The translations under genes and the position numbers were made by a program. DNA of 33,118 bases, from assembly GCA_045652745.1 (NCBI GenBank), contig JAZRUW010000007.1:1-33118 (forward strand), given 5' to 3'. This document shows, one piece after another, positions 1 through 6,892 of this stretch (positions are counted from its first letter, which is position 1; each line of letters opens with the position of its first letter). The DNA is from RGIG2041 sp045652745 (GTDB lineage Bacteria; Bacillota; Clostridia; UBA1381; UMGS1253). The notes under the pieces were generated by a model that saw nothing but the letters and a program-made list of their open reading frames with translations, was not told the DNA's origin and made no database searches.

Positions 1-878
1 CAAAGTCTGCCGTCCTTGCCGACGCGGAGCCAAGCGATATCATCGCCTACGCACCATACCTTGTAGCCAAGGTTCTGGTAAATTGCCGGAGGAATGAGCA
101 TTGCAAGGTTGGTCTTGCCGCATGCAGACGGGAATGCACCGGTAACATACTTGATCTCGCCGTTCGGATATTCAACGCCGAGGATGAGCATGTGCTCAGC
201 CATCCAGCCTTCCTGCATACCGAGGTAGGAAGCAATACGGAGTGCGAAGCACTTCTTACCGAGAAGTACGTTACCGCCGTAAGCGGAGTTGATGGACCAG
301 ATTGTCTTGTCCTGCGGGAAGTGAACGATGTATCTTTCATCCGGATTTACATCCTTCTTTGCATGCAGACACTTAACGAAATCAGCATCATCGCCGAGTG
401 CATCGATAACACTTTGACCGATTCTGGTCATGATAGCCATGTTGAGTACAACATAGATGGAGTCTGTAAGCTCAATACCAATCTTAGAAAACGGCGAGCC
501 AACCGGACCCATGGAGTACGGAATTACGTACATGGTTCTGCCCATCATGGAACCTGTGTAAAGCTTTGTCAGCTTTGCATACATTTCAGCCGGAGCCATC
601 CAGTTGTTAACCGGACCTGCTTCTTCTTCAGTTTCTGTGCAGATGAAAGTTCTGTCCTCTACACGAGCAACGTCATTTTCTGCAGTTCTGTGGTAGTAGC
701 AGCCCGGGAGTTTTTCTTCATTGAGTTTAATCATTTCGCCGGTTGCAACAGCTTCAGCTCTTAATGCTTCGAGCTGTTCTTCGGAGCCGTCAATCCATAC
801 TACGGAATCCGGCTTTGTCATAGCTTTCATCTCTTCCAGCCATGCCAATACGGCTTTGTTGGTTGTTAAAGCGTTCAT
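1..878 (-). CDS. pckG: Phosphoenolpyruvate carboxykinase (GTP), 5' part only
   Basis: Interconverts oxaloacetate + GTP and phosphoenolpyruvate + CO2 + GDP in the cytoplasm; in anaerobes it may run in either direction. The window edge cuts the gene, leaving about 292 of the roughly 600 residues usual for the family. The visible part has the family's N-terminal half, including GSMMGRTMYVIPYSMGP near residue 109 and the phosphate-binding loop FPSACGKTNLAML with the reactive Cys typical of the GTP-type enzyme. GTP rather than ATP specificity is inferred from this motif. The start at 878 follows AAAGGGG. The gene is divergent from smpB across 275 bp; several TATAAT-like hexamers lie upstream (890-980), but I could not pair one with a good -35. 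Confidence 0.95.
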   Translation of the reverse strand, partial: MNALTTNKAVLAWLEEMKAMTKPDSVVWIDGSEEQLEALRAEAVATGEMIKLNEEKLPGCYYHRTAENDVARVEDRTFICTETEEEAGPVNNWMAPAEMYAKLTKLYTGSMMGRTMYVIPYSMGPVGSPFSKIGIELTDSIYVVLNMAIMTRIGQSVIDALGDDADFVKCLHAKKDVNPDERYIVHFPQDKTIWSINSAYGGNVLLGKKCFALRIASYLGMQEGWMAEHMLILGVEYPNGEIKYVTGAFPSACGKTNLAMLIPPAIYQNLGYKVWCVGDDIAWLRVGKDGRL

Positions 879-1087
879 AACAAATACCCCTTTCTTATTA
901 TACAATACAAAACTTTGTTAAATGTGCGACAATTATAAAACCAACTCTTACCCATTATAATCGTTATACTTATTATACATCATTTTTTTCAAAATGCAAA
1001 CCTTTTTTTTAAAATTCGCATTTTTACCAACTTTTTTTCATTTGCTGTGCATTTTATGTGAATTTTGCCTTGTTTTTATTGTTGTCC

Positions 1088-1116
1088 TTGATTCCATGGA
1101 GGATTTGTGTTAAAAT
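1088..1116 (+). promoter_or_regulatory. Sigma-A type promoter of smpB
   Basis: TTGATT (1088-1093), 17-bp spacer, TAAAAT (1111-1116), 38 bp upstream of the smpB start. Its position argues against an in-frame upstream start for smpB at 1058. Confidence 0.65.
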
Positions 1117-1153
1117 GAATAATACATGGCTATACTATAAAGGAGGTGAGTGT

Positions 1154-1618
1154 ATGGGCGAAGCAAAAAAAGTAATCGCGCTCAACAAAAAAGCACGCCA
1201 CGATTATTTTGTAGAAGACACCTATGAAGCGGGCATTGCGCTCTTCGGCACAGAGGTCAAATCCATCCGCGCCGGCAGCGTGAACTTAAAAGACGCCTAT
1301 GCAAGCATCTCGAAAGCGGGAGAAATTTTTGTGCACGGTATGCATGTAAGCCCCTACGAAAAGGGTAATGTATTTAACCGCGACCCGATGCGTGAAAAAA
1401 AACTTCTGATGCACAAGCGCGAAATCATGAAGCTTCTCGGCACAGTACAGCAAAACGGATACGCACTCATTCCGCTCTCATTGTATTTTAAAGGAAGCCA
1501 CGTGAAAGTCGAGCTGGGCGTTTGCAAGGGTAAAAAACTCTATGACAAGCGTGACGATGCCGCTAAGCGCGATGCCAAAAGAAATATGGACCGCGCCCTG
1601 CGCGAAAGAAACAGATAA
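1154..1618 (+). CDS. smpB: SsrA-binding protein SmpB
   Basis: SmpB binds the tRNA-like domain of tmRNA and takes it into the A site of stalled ribosomes for trans-translation. The 154-residue product has the usual family length. It has the OB-fold core (KKARHDYFVEDTYEAGIAL, GTEVKSIRAGSVNLKDAYA) and a basic C-terminal tail (GKKLYDKRDDAAKRDAKR) that enters the mRNA channel. An open frame reaches back to 1058, but AAAGGAGG at 1138-1145 and the promoter at 1088-1116 fix the start at 1154. Its RNA partner ssrA lies 264 bp downstream on the same strand with no clear terminator between, so co-transcription followed by processing is possible. Confidence 0.96.
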   Translation: MGEAKKVIALNKKARHDYFVEDTYEAGIALFGTEVKSIRAGSVNLKDAYASISKAGEIFVHGMHVSPYEKGNVFNRDPMREKKLLMHKREIMKLLGTVQQNGYALIPLSLYFKGSHVKVELGVCKGKKLYDKRDDAAKRDAKRNMDRALRERNR

Positions 1619-1661
1619 TTTTATATTTTTTCGTACAAAACATTCAATTGTTGCTATCCTG

Positions 1662-1738
1662 CCCGAAGGCGTACGTCAGTACGTCGAGGGTGAGATTTGT
1701 GCGTAGCAAACTCGTTTGCGTTCCGGATAAATTTTACA
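1662..1738 (+). repeat. 77-bp direct repeat, upstream copy
   Basis: This copy matches 1801-1877 at 74 of 77 positions, at a fixed offset of 139 bp. Each copy contains a GTACGTC..GTACGTC inverted pair and a possible stem-loop: an outer stem GTGAGATTT/AAATTTTAC with two G-U pairs and an inner stem GCAAA-ctcg-TTTGC. The smpB-ssrA gap (1619-1882) contains nothing else that I recognise. Confidence 0.85.
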
Positions 1739-1800
1739 AAATACCATAGCTAGGAAAATTTTTTCGGAACGGACAAACCGCATCGGCTCCGCCGACCGGG

Positions 1801-1877
1801 CCCGATGGCGTACGTCGGTACGTCGAGGGTGAGGTTTGTGCGTAGCAAACTCGTTTGCGTTCCGGATAAATTTTACA
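1801..1877 (+). repeat. 77-bp direct repeat, downstream copy abutting ssrA
   Basis: Second copy of 1662-1738, ending five bases before the 5' end of tmRNA. The differences are aag/atg, cagt/cggt and gaga/gagg, and they leave the possible stem pairings intact. No convincing -35/-10 pair was found inside it. Confidence 0.85.
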
Positions 1878-1882
1878 GATAT

Positions 1883-2228
1883 GGGGGCGTAATGGTTTCG
1901 ACGGGGATGTTGCAGTACGGGAAGCGGGTAGTGGTGGGGCGCCACTTTAAAAGCTCTATTTTAAAATTAAACGCTAATAACAATTTAGCTTACGCTGCCT
2001 AATTAGGCGGCCGTCTGCCCCGGGAGGACCGCGGCTTGGGAGCAGGCGTCGAATTTGCGGTGAACGTGATTTAGCTAAGCTTTGCGCTAGACATGACTAA
2101 TGAAGCTACTGAGGCTGTAGGTTTGTTTGTGGACCTGCAGTTGAGGGAATGTTAACCACAAACTGCACCCGGAGATGCCTGTATGAATATGTTTTCGGAC
2201 AGGGGTTCGACTCCCCTCGCCTCCACCA
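1883..2228 (+). ncRNA. ssrA: Transfer-messenger RNA (tmRNA)
   Basis: tmRNA rescues stalled ribosomes with SmpB and adds a degradation tag. The 5' end GGGGGCGTAATGGTTTCGAC and the 3' end GGGGTTCGACTCCCC + CGCCTCCACCA are diagnostic. GGGGGCG pairs with CGCCTCC as the acceptor stem (one G-U), the T-arm is intact and CCA is encoded. The tag reading frame ends GCT AAT AAC AAT TTA GCT TAC GCT GCC TAA (1973-2002), giving ...ANNNLAYAA. The exact resume codon is uncertain and could lie up to three codons upstream. The 346-nt length is normal for the one-piece form. The 3' end runs into the 5' arm of the terminator, so 3' processing is needed. Confidence 0.96.
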
Positions 2229-2268
2229 AATGAAAAAGGACACCTTGTGTGTCTTTTTTTATTTGGTG
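2224..2268 (+). terminator. ssrA terminator, first copy of module
   Basis: Hairpin CACCAAATGAAAAAGGACAC - cttgt - GTGTCTTTTTTTATTTGGTG. The 5' arm includes the last bases of tmRNA. The arms resemble those at 2681-2726. Confidence 0.8.
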
Positions 2269-2277
2269 CGTGATTCT

Positions 2278-2292
2278 AGGGAGTCGAACCCT
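2278..2292 (-). repeat. Inverted fragment of the ssrA T-arm
   Basis: GGGAGTCGAACCC (2279-2291) is the exact reverse complement of the tmRNA T-arm bases 2203-2215. It lies just beyond the terminator, so T-arm, terminator and inverted T-arm make one long interrupted palindrome. It does not fold into a complete tRNA. Confidence 0.7.
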
Positions 2293-2417
2293 GTGAGGGT
2301 TTTTGCGCGAATAGCGGACACGCCTGCGACGTGTTCGCCGCCGAAAAGGTGCGCAGTCCGGTACCGAAAGCCGTAAGGCTTTGGGTGGACAAGCGATGCG
2401 GATGCGTAGCATACGTT

Positions 2418-2435
2418 CTCCCCTCGCCTCCACCA
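2418..2435 (+). repeat. Second copy of the ssrA 3' end (att-like, 18 bp)
   Basis: CTCCCCTCGCCTCCACCA is identical to ssrA bases 2211-2228, 207 bp away. tmRNA 3' ends are well-known integrase attachment sites, so this pair looks like an attL/attR-type duplication. No integrase or cargo gene lies between; 2293-2417 contains nothing I recognise. Confidence 0.75.
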
Positions 2436-2469
2436 GAAAAACGATACAGTTTTTACTGTATCGTTTTTC
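2436..2469 (+). terminator. Terminator attached to the second ssrA 3' copy
   Basis: Perfect 15-bp hairpin GAAAAACGATACAGT - tttt - ACTGTATCGTTTTTC directly after the duplicated CCACCA. It has the same layout as the real ssrA terminator but a different upper stem. Confidence 0.75.
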
Positions 2470-2651
2470 AATGAAATAAATCCTTCGGATTTGTGAAATA
2501 GCTTTGCTATGAAATATTGCTTCGCAATGTGAAATACACCTGACGGCGTGTGATATAAGGATTTATTTTATTTCACAGAAAACTTTAGTTTTCTATTTCA
2601 CAATTTCTGCAAGAAATTATTTCACATCGAGCTTTAGCGAGATATTTCATT
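2470..2651. repeat. Array of micro-hairpins with inverted ends (MITE-like)
   Basis: About 180 bp of short hairpins separated by GTGAAAT-type linkers. The hairpins are AAATCC-ttc-GGATTT, AGC-ttt-GCT, ATTGC-tt-CGCAAT, CACctgacgGCGTG, AGAAAACT-tt-AGTTTTCT, ATTTCT-gca-AGAAAT and CTC-type at 2628-2641. Linkers read TGAAAT in the left half and ATTTCA in the right half, and the ends are AATGAAATA / TATTTCATT, so the whole unit is palindromic. There is no coding potential. It separates the second and third ssrA-end modules. Confidence 0.75.
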
Positions 2652-2680
2652 AAAATTAGATGACAGTAAAACCATTTCGC

Positions 2681-2726
2681 CACCAAATGAAAAAGGGTAC
2701 CGTTAGGTACTCTTTTTCATTTGGTG
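2681..2726 (+). terminator. Third terminator module, paralogue of the ssrA terminator
   Basis: A 21-bp hairpin with a 4-base loop: arms CACCAAATGAAAAAG / CTTTTTCATTTGGTG and inner stem GTACC-gtta-GGTAC, with one G-T pair. The outer arms nearly match 2224-2268 and are preceded by a degenerate CGCCACCA. It lies just upstream of the marR promoter. Confidence 0.75.
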
Positions 2727-2742
2727 CATGTTCCAATCCCCC

Positions 2743-2771
2743 TTGACTTTCTTTTATCTCTATGCTAAAAT
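2743..2771 (+). promoter_or_regulatory. Promoter of the marR-ABC exporter operon
   Basis: TTGACT (2743-2748), 17-bp spacer, TAAAAT (2766-2771). The predicted transcription start falls inside the palindrome at 2771-2803. Confidence 0.8.
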
Positions 2772-2803
2772 AGTTGCACATGAAACTGTTTCATGCGCAA
2801 CTA
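2771..2803. promoter_or_regulatory. Palindromic operator, probable MarR autoregulatory site
   Basis: A 33-bp near-perfect palindrome with half sites TAGTTGCACATGAAAC and GTTTCATGCGCAACTA; apart from the centre only one mirrored pair differs. It starts at the last base of the -10 and covers the predicted +1, where a bound dimer would block transcription. MarR proteins commonly repress their own operon this way; binding here is inferred. Confidence 0.75.
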
Positions 2804-2822
2804 TTTTATTTTAGGTGATTTT

Positions 2823-3251
2823 ATGGCAATGTTTATGAGAAAACTCAATCATATTGCAAGGTGCGCCTTAGAGTTTCGCACAGAGCACTCCATCTCCGGT
2901 CTGCCCGGCATTTATCACAGTTATGTCTTTGCCGTTTGCCACAAACCCGGCATGTCGCAAGAAGCGCTCGGCAAGGATTTGTGCATGAATAAAAGTTCGG
3001 TAACCAGACACCTTGCGTGGTTGGAACAAAACGGCTATGTAGAAAGAAAGCCAAGCGCGCACGACAAGCGTGAAATGTTGGTATTTCCGACAGAAAAGAT
3101 GCTGGACATCCGTGACGAAGTCGGACAAATCGCAAAGGATTGGAGTGCGGAACTTAGCCGCGATATTCCCGAGACGGAAATGACTGTGTTTATGGAAGTT
3201 TTAGAGAAAATATATCAAAAAGCAAAACAGTTGGGAGGCGGCGGAAATTGA
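2823..3251 (+). CDS. MarR family transcriptional regulator
   Basis: A 142-residue winged-helix regulator, probably the ligand-responsive repressor of the exporter genes that follow. The DNA-binding region is clear: the helix-turn-helix MSQEALGKDLCMNKSSVTRH, then LEQNGYVERKPSAHDKRE, in which DKR lies in the wing as in MarR/OhrR-type proteins. The start at 2823 follows AGGTGA at 2813-2818; an in-frame ATG at 2793 lies inside the operator and has no ribosome binding site. The stop TGA overlaps the TTG start of the first ABC gene, suggesting translational coupling. MarR next to a two-gene ABC exporter usually means substrate- or drug-induced efflux. The inducer cannot be read from the sequence. 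Confidence 0.9.
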   Translation: MAMFMRKLNHIARCALEFRTEHSISGLPGIYHSYVFAVCHKPGMSQEALGKDLCMNKSSVTRHLAWLEQNGYVERKPSAHDKREMLVFPTEKMLDIRDEVGQIAKDWSAELSRDIPETEMTVFMEVLEKIYQKAKQLGGGGN

Positions 3252-4969
3252 AAACCATGCTAGTTTATCTAAAGCCGTACTACAAAAAAATGGGCCTTGG
3301 ATTTATCATCAAAACCCTCGGCACTCTTTCAGAATTGATGTTGCCGCTGATTTTGAGCCACGTGCTCAAAAATGTCATCGGCGGCACAATAGCGGATGTG
3401 GTATTATGGGGTGCGCTGATGGTGGTGTTTGCAGGACTGGCATGCATTCTGAATATTCTGGCAAATCAGATTGCAGCTCGTACCTCAAGCAGCTTTGCGG
3501 AAACATTGCGCAAGGATTTGTTTTCCAAAACCCTGCACCTCTCCGCCGCACAAACGGATAAATTCACCATTCCGTCGCTTGAGTCGCGCATTACAACGGA
3601 TACCTACAACATGCACCGTTTCGTCGCCATGTCACAGCGCATGGGTATCCGCGCGCCGATTATGCTACTCGGCGGCATCACCATCACACTTCTGATGGAT
3701 GCGGCGCTCTCCTCGATTATGATTGCGATTCTGCCCGTCACCTTCTGTGCGATTTTCTTTATATCCAAAAACGGTATTCCGCTCTACGCCAAGGTGCAGG
3801 CGTCCGTGGATAAGATGGTGCGTGTAGTACGCGAGGACGTACTGGGTATCCGTGTCATCAAGGCGCTTTCCAAAACCGATTATGAACACCGCCGCTATGA
3901 CGGGGTAAACCATGCGCTCGTAAAATCCGAAACACGTGCCGGTGTGATTATGGGCAGCGTGCATCCGATTATGACACTGTTTATGAATGCCGGCAGTGTT
4001 GCCGTGATTGCCGTAGCCGGCGGCCGCGTGCAAAACGGTCTCTCCAACCCGGAAACCATCATCGCATTTATGCAGTATTTTACGCAGATTTCCATGTCGC
4101 TGATGGCAGTAACGCGTATGTTTACCGTGTACACCAAGTGTGCGGCATCGGCGCAGCGTGTAGAAGAAGTTTTGCTGTCGGACAGTGAAATCACAGTTGC
4201 CTCCAAACAGGACTTCCCCGACAAGCCGTCCGATGCAAGCATTGTGTTTGACAATGTAAGCTTTTCCTACAACGGCAAGAAAAACAATGTAAATCATTTA
4301 AGTTTTTCCGTCCCGAAAGGCGGCTCGCTCGGCATTATCGGCGCAACCGGTTCGGGCAAATCCACAATTATCAAACTGCTTTTACGATTCTACGATATTG
4401 ACGAGGGTGCGATTTACATCGGCGGCGAGGACATCCGCACCATCGAAAAAGAACGTTTTTACGCCATGTTCGGTACGGCGCAACAACACGATTTTCTCTA
4501 TGCGGACACCATTGCGGAAAACATCCGATTCGGCCGCGATATTTCCGATGAAGCGATGCAGACAGCTACGAAAATCGCGCAGGCGGATGAGTTTATTCAC
4601 AATCTCAAAGCCGGCTATGAACACGAGCTTGCCCAGCACGCGGCCAACATTTCCGGCGGACAAAAACAACGTCTGCTGATTTCACGCGCGCTCGCCGGCA
4701 ATCCGCAAATTCTGATACTAGATGACAGTTCTTCTGCGCTCGATTATAAAACCGATGCGAATCTGCGGCGCGCACTCGCCGAGCATATGCAGGATATAAC
4801 CTTGATTACCGTGGCACAGCGCGTCAGCTCAGTGAAAGATTGCAGCGTGATTATAGTGATGGACGAGGGCAATATCATCGGCCTGGGTACACATGAAAAG
4901 TTACTTGAAACCTGCGCCGAATACAAAGAAATCAGCGATTCACAGATGGGAGGTGCTTTCGTTGAGTAG
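3248..4969 (+). CDS. ABC exporter half-transporter, degenerate-site subunit
   Basis: A 573-residue fused membrane and ATPase subunit, with TM helices over about residues 15-300 and the nucleotide-binding domain from 330. Walker A is GATGSGKST (365-373) and the signature is ISGGQ (468-472). Walker B ends ILILDDSSSALD, with Asp493 where catalytic Glu is expected, and the switch position is Gln524 (TVAQR) instead of His. These changes are typical of one half of asymmetric heterodimeric exporters such as TM287/TM288, whose partner keeps the active residues. The start is TTG, placed 9 bases after GGGAGG (3233-3238); the ATG at 3257 is too far from it. The substrate is unknown, but drug or lipid-like compounds are plausible given the MarR control. 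Confidence 0.93.
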   Translation: MKTMLVYLKPYYKKMGLGFIIKTLGTLSELMLPLILSHVLKNVIGGTIADVVLWGALMVVFAGLACILNILANQIAARTSSSFAETLRKDLFSKTLHLSAAQTDKFTIPSLESRITTDTYNMHRFVAMSQRMGIRAPIMLLGGITITLLMDAALSSIMIAILPVTFCAIFFISKNGIPLYAKVQASVDKMVRVVREDVLGIRVIKALSKTDYEHRRYDGVNHALVKSETRAGVIMGSVHPIMTLFMNAGSVAVIAVAGGRVQNGLSNPETIIAFMQYFTQISMSLMAVTRMFTVYTKCAASAQRVEEVLLSDSEITVASKQDFPDKPSDASIVFDNVSFSYNGKKNNVNHLSFSVPKGGSLGIIGATGSGKSTIIKLLLRFYDIDEGAIYIGGEDIRTIEKERFYAMFGTAQQHDFLYADTIAENIRFGRDISDEAMQTATKIAQADEFIHNLKAGYEHELAQHAANISGGQKQRLLISRALAGNPQILILDDSSSALDYKTDANLRRALAEHMQDITLITVAQRVSSVKDCSVIIVMDEGNIIGLGTHEKLLETCAEYKEISDSQMGGAFVE

Positions 4970-6812
4970 AGGACCGATGGGTGGCATGGGCGGCGAGCCA
5001 CCGAAAAAAGGGCATCCAATGCATCAAAACAAAAAAATGGACCGCAAAACCGCGAAAGGCATCCTTCTTCGGCTGATGGGCTATGTACTGCATTACTGGT
5101 ATTTATTTGTTCCCGCAGTGCTGATGACCCTGTTTTCCAACCAGCTTGCGCTGCTCGGCCCGAAATATTCAGGCGAGGCGATTGATGCGATTGCACGAGC
5201 AGGCGGCGTGGACTTCGATGCTGTATGGTACAATGTCACACGCATGCTGATTTGCTATGTGCTGTCCGCAGTGCTTTCCTATGTACTGTCCGTACTGATG
5301 CTGTTTTTAAGCCAGAAAATCGTATACCGCATGCGAAAGCAACTTTTTGAAAAGCTGTCGCAGTTGCCGGTCGGCTACTTTGACACCCACGCCACGGGCG
5401 ATATCATCAGCCGCATCTCTTATGACATTGACACCTTAAACATGTCTCTGTCGCACGATTTCGTGCAGATTATGACCAGTATTTATACGGTAGTCGGTTC
5501 CCTGATTTTCATGTGGAACATCTCTAAGCCGCTCATCGCGGTGTTTGTCATCACCGTACCGGCGGCCATCCTGTTTACACGCTACCGCTCCAAACGCGTA
5601 CGACCGCTGTTTCAGAAGCGTTCGCGCAAGTTGGGTGAATTAAACGGGTATGCCGAAGAGATGTTGACGGGACTGCGCACCATTGCCGCCTATGAACGCG
5701 AAGACGAAATCGGGGAACGCTTTAATACGCGTAACACCGATGCGATGGATGCGTATTTCGAGTCCGACTATTACGGCTCTATCATGGGGCCGTCCGTCGG
5801 TTTTATCAACAACATATCGCTCGCGCTGATTATGATGCTCGGCGGCATACTGTATATGCTCTCGCAAAACGGAGCAGCCGTGGAGGGTACTCTGTTTTTC
5901 ATCACCCTCGGCGGTGTGGCACAGTTTGTGCAATATTCCAGAAAATTTGCAGGCCCGATTAACGAGTTTGCCAACATCTTAAACGAACTGCAATCCGCCT
6001 TTTCCGCGGCAGAAAGAATTTTCCGCATCATTGACGAAAATCCGGAGCCGGCAGACAGCGAAAACGCAATTACTTTAACCGAGACACGCGGCGAGGTGGA
6101 ATTTAAAGACGTTGTATTCGGTTATTCTCCGGAAAAAACCATCCTGCACGGCATTTCATTTAAGGCAGAACCGGGCAAGACAATTGCTATCGTTGGTCCG
6201 ACGGGCGCCGGCAAAACCACCATTATCAACCTTTTAATGCGCTTTTACGATGTAAACAGCGGCTCCATTACCATAGACGGCACGGACATCCGCGAAATCA
6301 CCAGAAGTTCTCTGCGCCACGCATACACAATGGTATTGCAGGACACCTGGCTCTTCTGCGGTACGATTTTCGACAACATCGCCTACGGACGCGAGGGCGC
6401 AACGCTTGACGAAGTCAAGGCGGCAGCAAAGTCTGCACGCATCGACAGCTACATTGAAAGCCTGCCAAACGGCTACGATACGCTTTTAACCGATGATGGT
6501 GTAAACATCTCCAAGGGACAGCGCCAGCTCATCACCATTGCACGCGCAATTCTTTCCAATTCCGAGATGCTGATTTTGGACGAAGCGACCTCCAACGTCG
6601 ATTCGAGAACGGAAATCAAAATTCAGGAAGCCATGAACGAGCTGATGAAAAACCGCACCTGCTTCGTGATTGCACACCGTCTGTCTACCATTCGCAATGC
6701 CGATTGCATTTTGGTATTACAGGACGGCAAAATCACCGAAAGCGGCAACCACGATGAACTCATCGCCAAAGGTGGTTTTTACAGTACACTCTACAACTCA
6801 CAGTTTAAATAA
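4962..6812 (+). CDS. ABC exporter half-transporter, catalytically complete subunit
   Basis: A 616-residue partner of the preceding subunit. A Gly/Met/Pro/Lys-rich N-terminal extension (MSRGPMGGMGGEPPKKG) precedes the six-helix membrane domain. The nucleotide-binding domain has Walker A GPTGAGKTT, Walker B MLILDEATSNVD with catalytic Glu, and the His switch FVIAHRLSTI. The signature is ISKGQ rather than LSGGQ, as seen in the matching half of heterodimeric exporters. One composite site should therefore be hydrolytic and the other degenerate. The start is TTG at 4962, 6 bases after GGGAGGTG, overlapping the upstream gene by 8 bases. Alternatives are ATG 4977 or an upstream in-frame ATG at 4893; the ribosome binding site favours TTG. 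A terminator follows directly. Confidence 0.93.
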   Translation: MSRGPMGGMGGEPPKKGHPMHQNKKMDRKTAKGILLRLMGYVLHYWYLFVPAVLMTLFSNQLALLGPKYSGEAIDAIARAGGVDFDAVWYNVTRMLICYVLSAVLSYVLSVLMLFLSQKIVYRMRKQLFEKLSQLPVGYFDTHATGDIISRISYDIDTLNMSLSHDFVQIMTSIYTVVGSLIFMWNISKPLIAVFVITVPAAILFTRYRSKRVRPLFQKRSRKLGELNGYAEEMLTGLRTIAAYEREDEIGERFNTRNTDAMDAYFESDYYGSIMGPSVGFINNISLALIMMLGGILYMLSQNGAAVEGTLFFITLGGVAQFVQYSRKFAGPINEFANILNELQSAFSAAERIFRIIDENPEPADSENAITLTETRGEVEFKDVVFGYSPEKTILHGISFKAEPGKTIAIVGPTGAGKTTIINLLMRFYDVNSGSITIDGTDIREITRSSLRHAYTMVLQDTWLFCGTIFDNIAYGREGATLDEVKAAAKSARIDSYIESLPNGYDTLLTDDGVNISKGQRQLITIARAILSNSEMLILDEATSNVDSRTEIKIQEAMNELMKNRTCFVIAHRLSTIRNADCILVLQDGKITESGNHDELIAKGGFYSTLYNSQFK

Positions 6813-6851
6813 AAAGCAAGTCCAAACTACTTTGGTTTGGACTTGCTTTTT
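6811..6851 (+). terminator. Terminator of the ABC exporter operon
   Basis: AAAAAGCAAGTCCAAAC - loop - GGTTTGGACTTGCTTTTT, a long perfect stem with a T tract. It overlaps the stop codon of the second ABC gene and, being A/T flanked, may act in both directions. Confidence 0.88.
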
Positions 6852-6871
6852 ATTTAAATATCTGCTATGAT
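6843..6871 (+). promoter_or_regulatory. Promoter of the capA-like/GNAT pair
   Basis: TTGCTT (6843-6848), 17-bp spacer, TATGAT (6866-6871). The -35 lies in the 3' arm of the preceding terminator, a compact stop/restart arrangement. Confidence 0.6.
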
Positions 6872-6892
6872 GATAGTCTATGGGGTGAGATG

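Noticed and set aside
192..764. 190-codon plus-strand open frame opposite the PEP carboxykinase gene
   Set aside because: It is antisense to a clearly conserved gene, and its product resembles no family.
1805..2433. Open frames across tmRNA and its 3' flank, including one reading VEARGVEPLSEN on the minus strand
   Set aside because: They lie on a structural RNA and its repeat scar. The VEARGVEPLS string is the usual false translation of a tmRNA or tRNA 3' end.
2278..2435. Possible minus-strand tRNA or second tmRNA ending in CCA
   Set aside because: The T-arm-like sequence has the wrong spacing to CCA and no matching 5' acceptor strand, D-arm or anticodon arm.
2470..2651. CRISPR-like array
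   Set aside because: The repeated unit is a 6-7 base linker between hairpins, not a 20-40 base repeat with spacers, and no cas gene is present.
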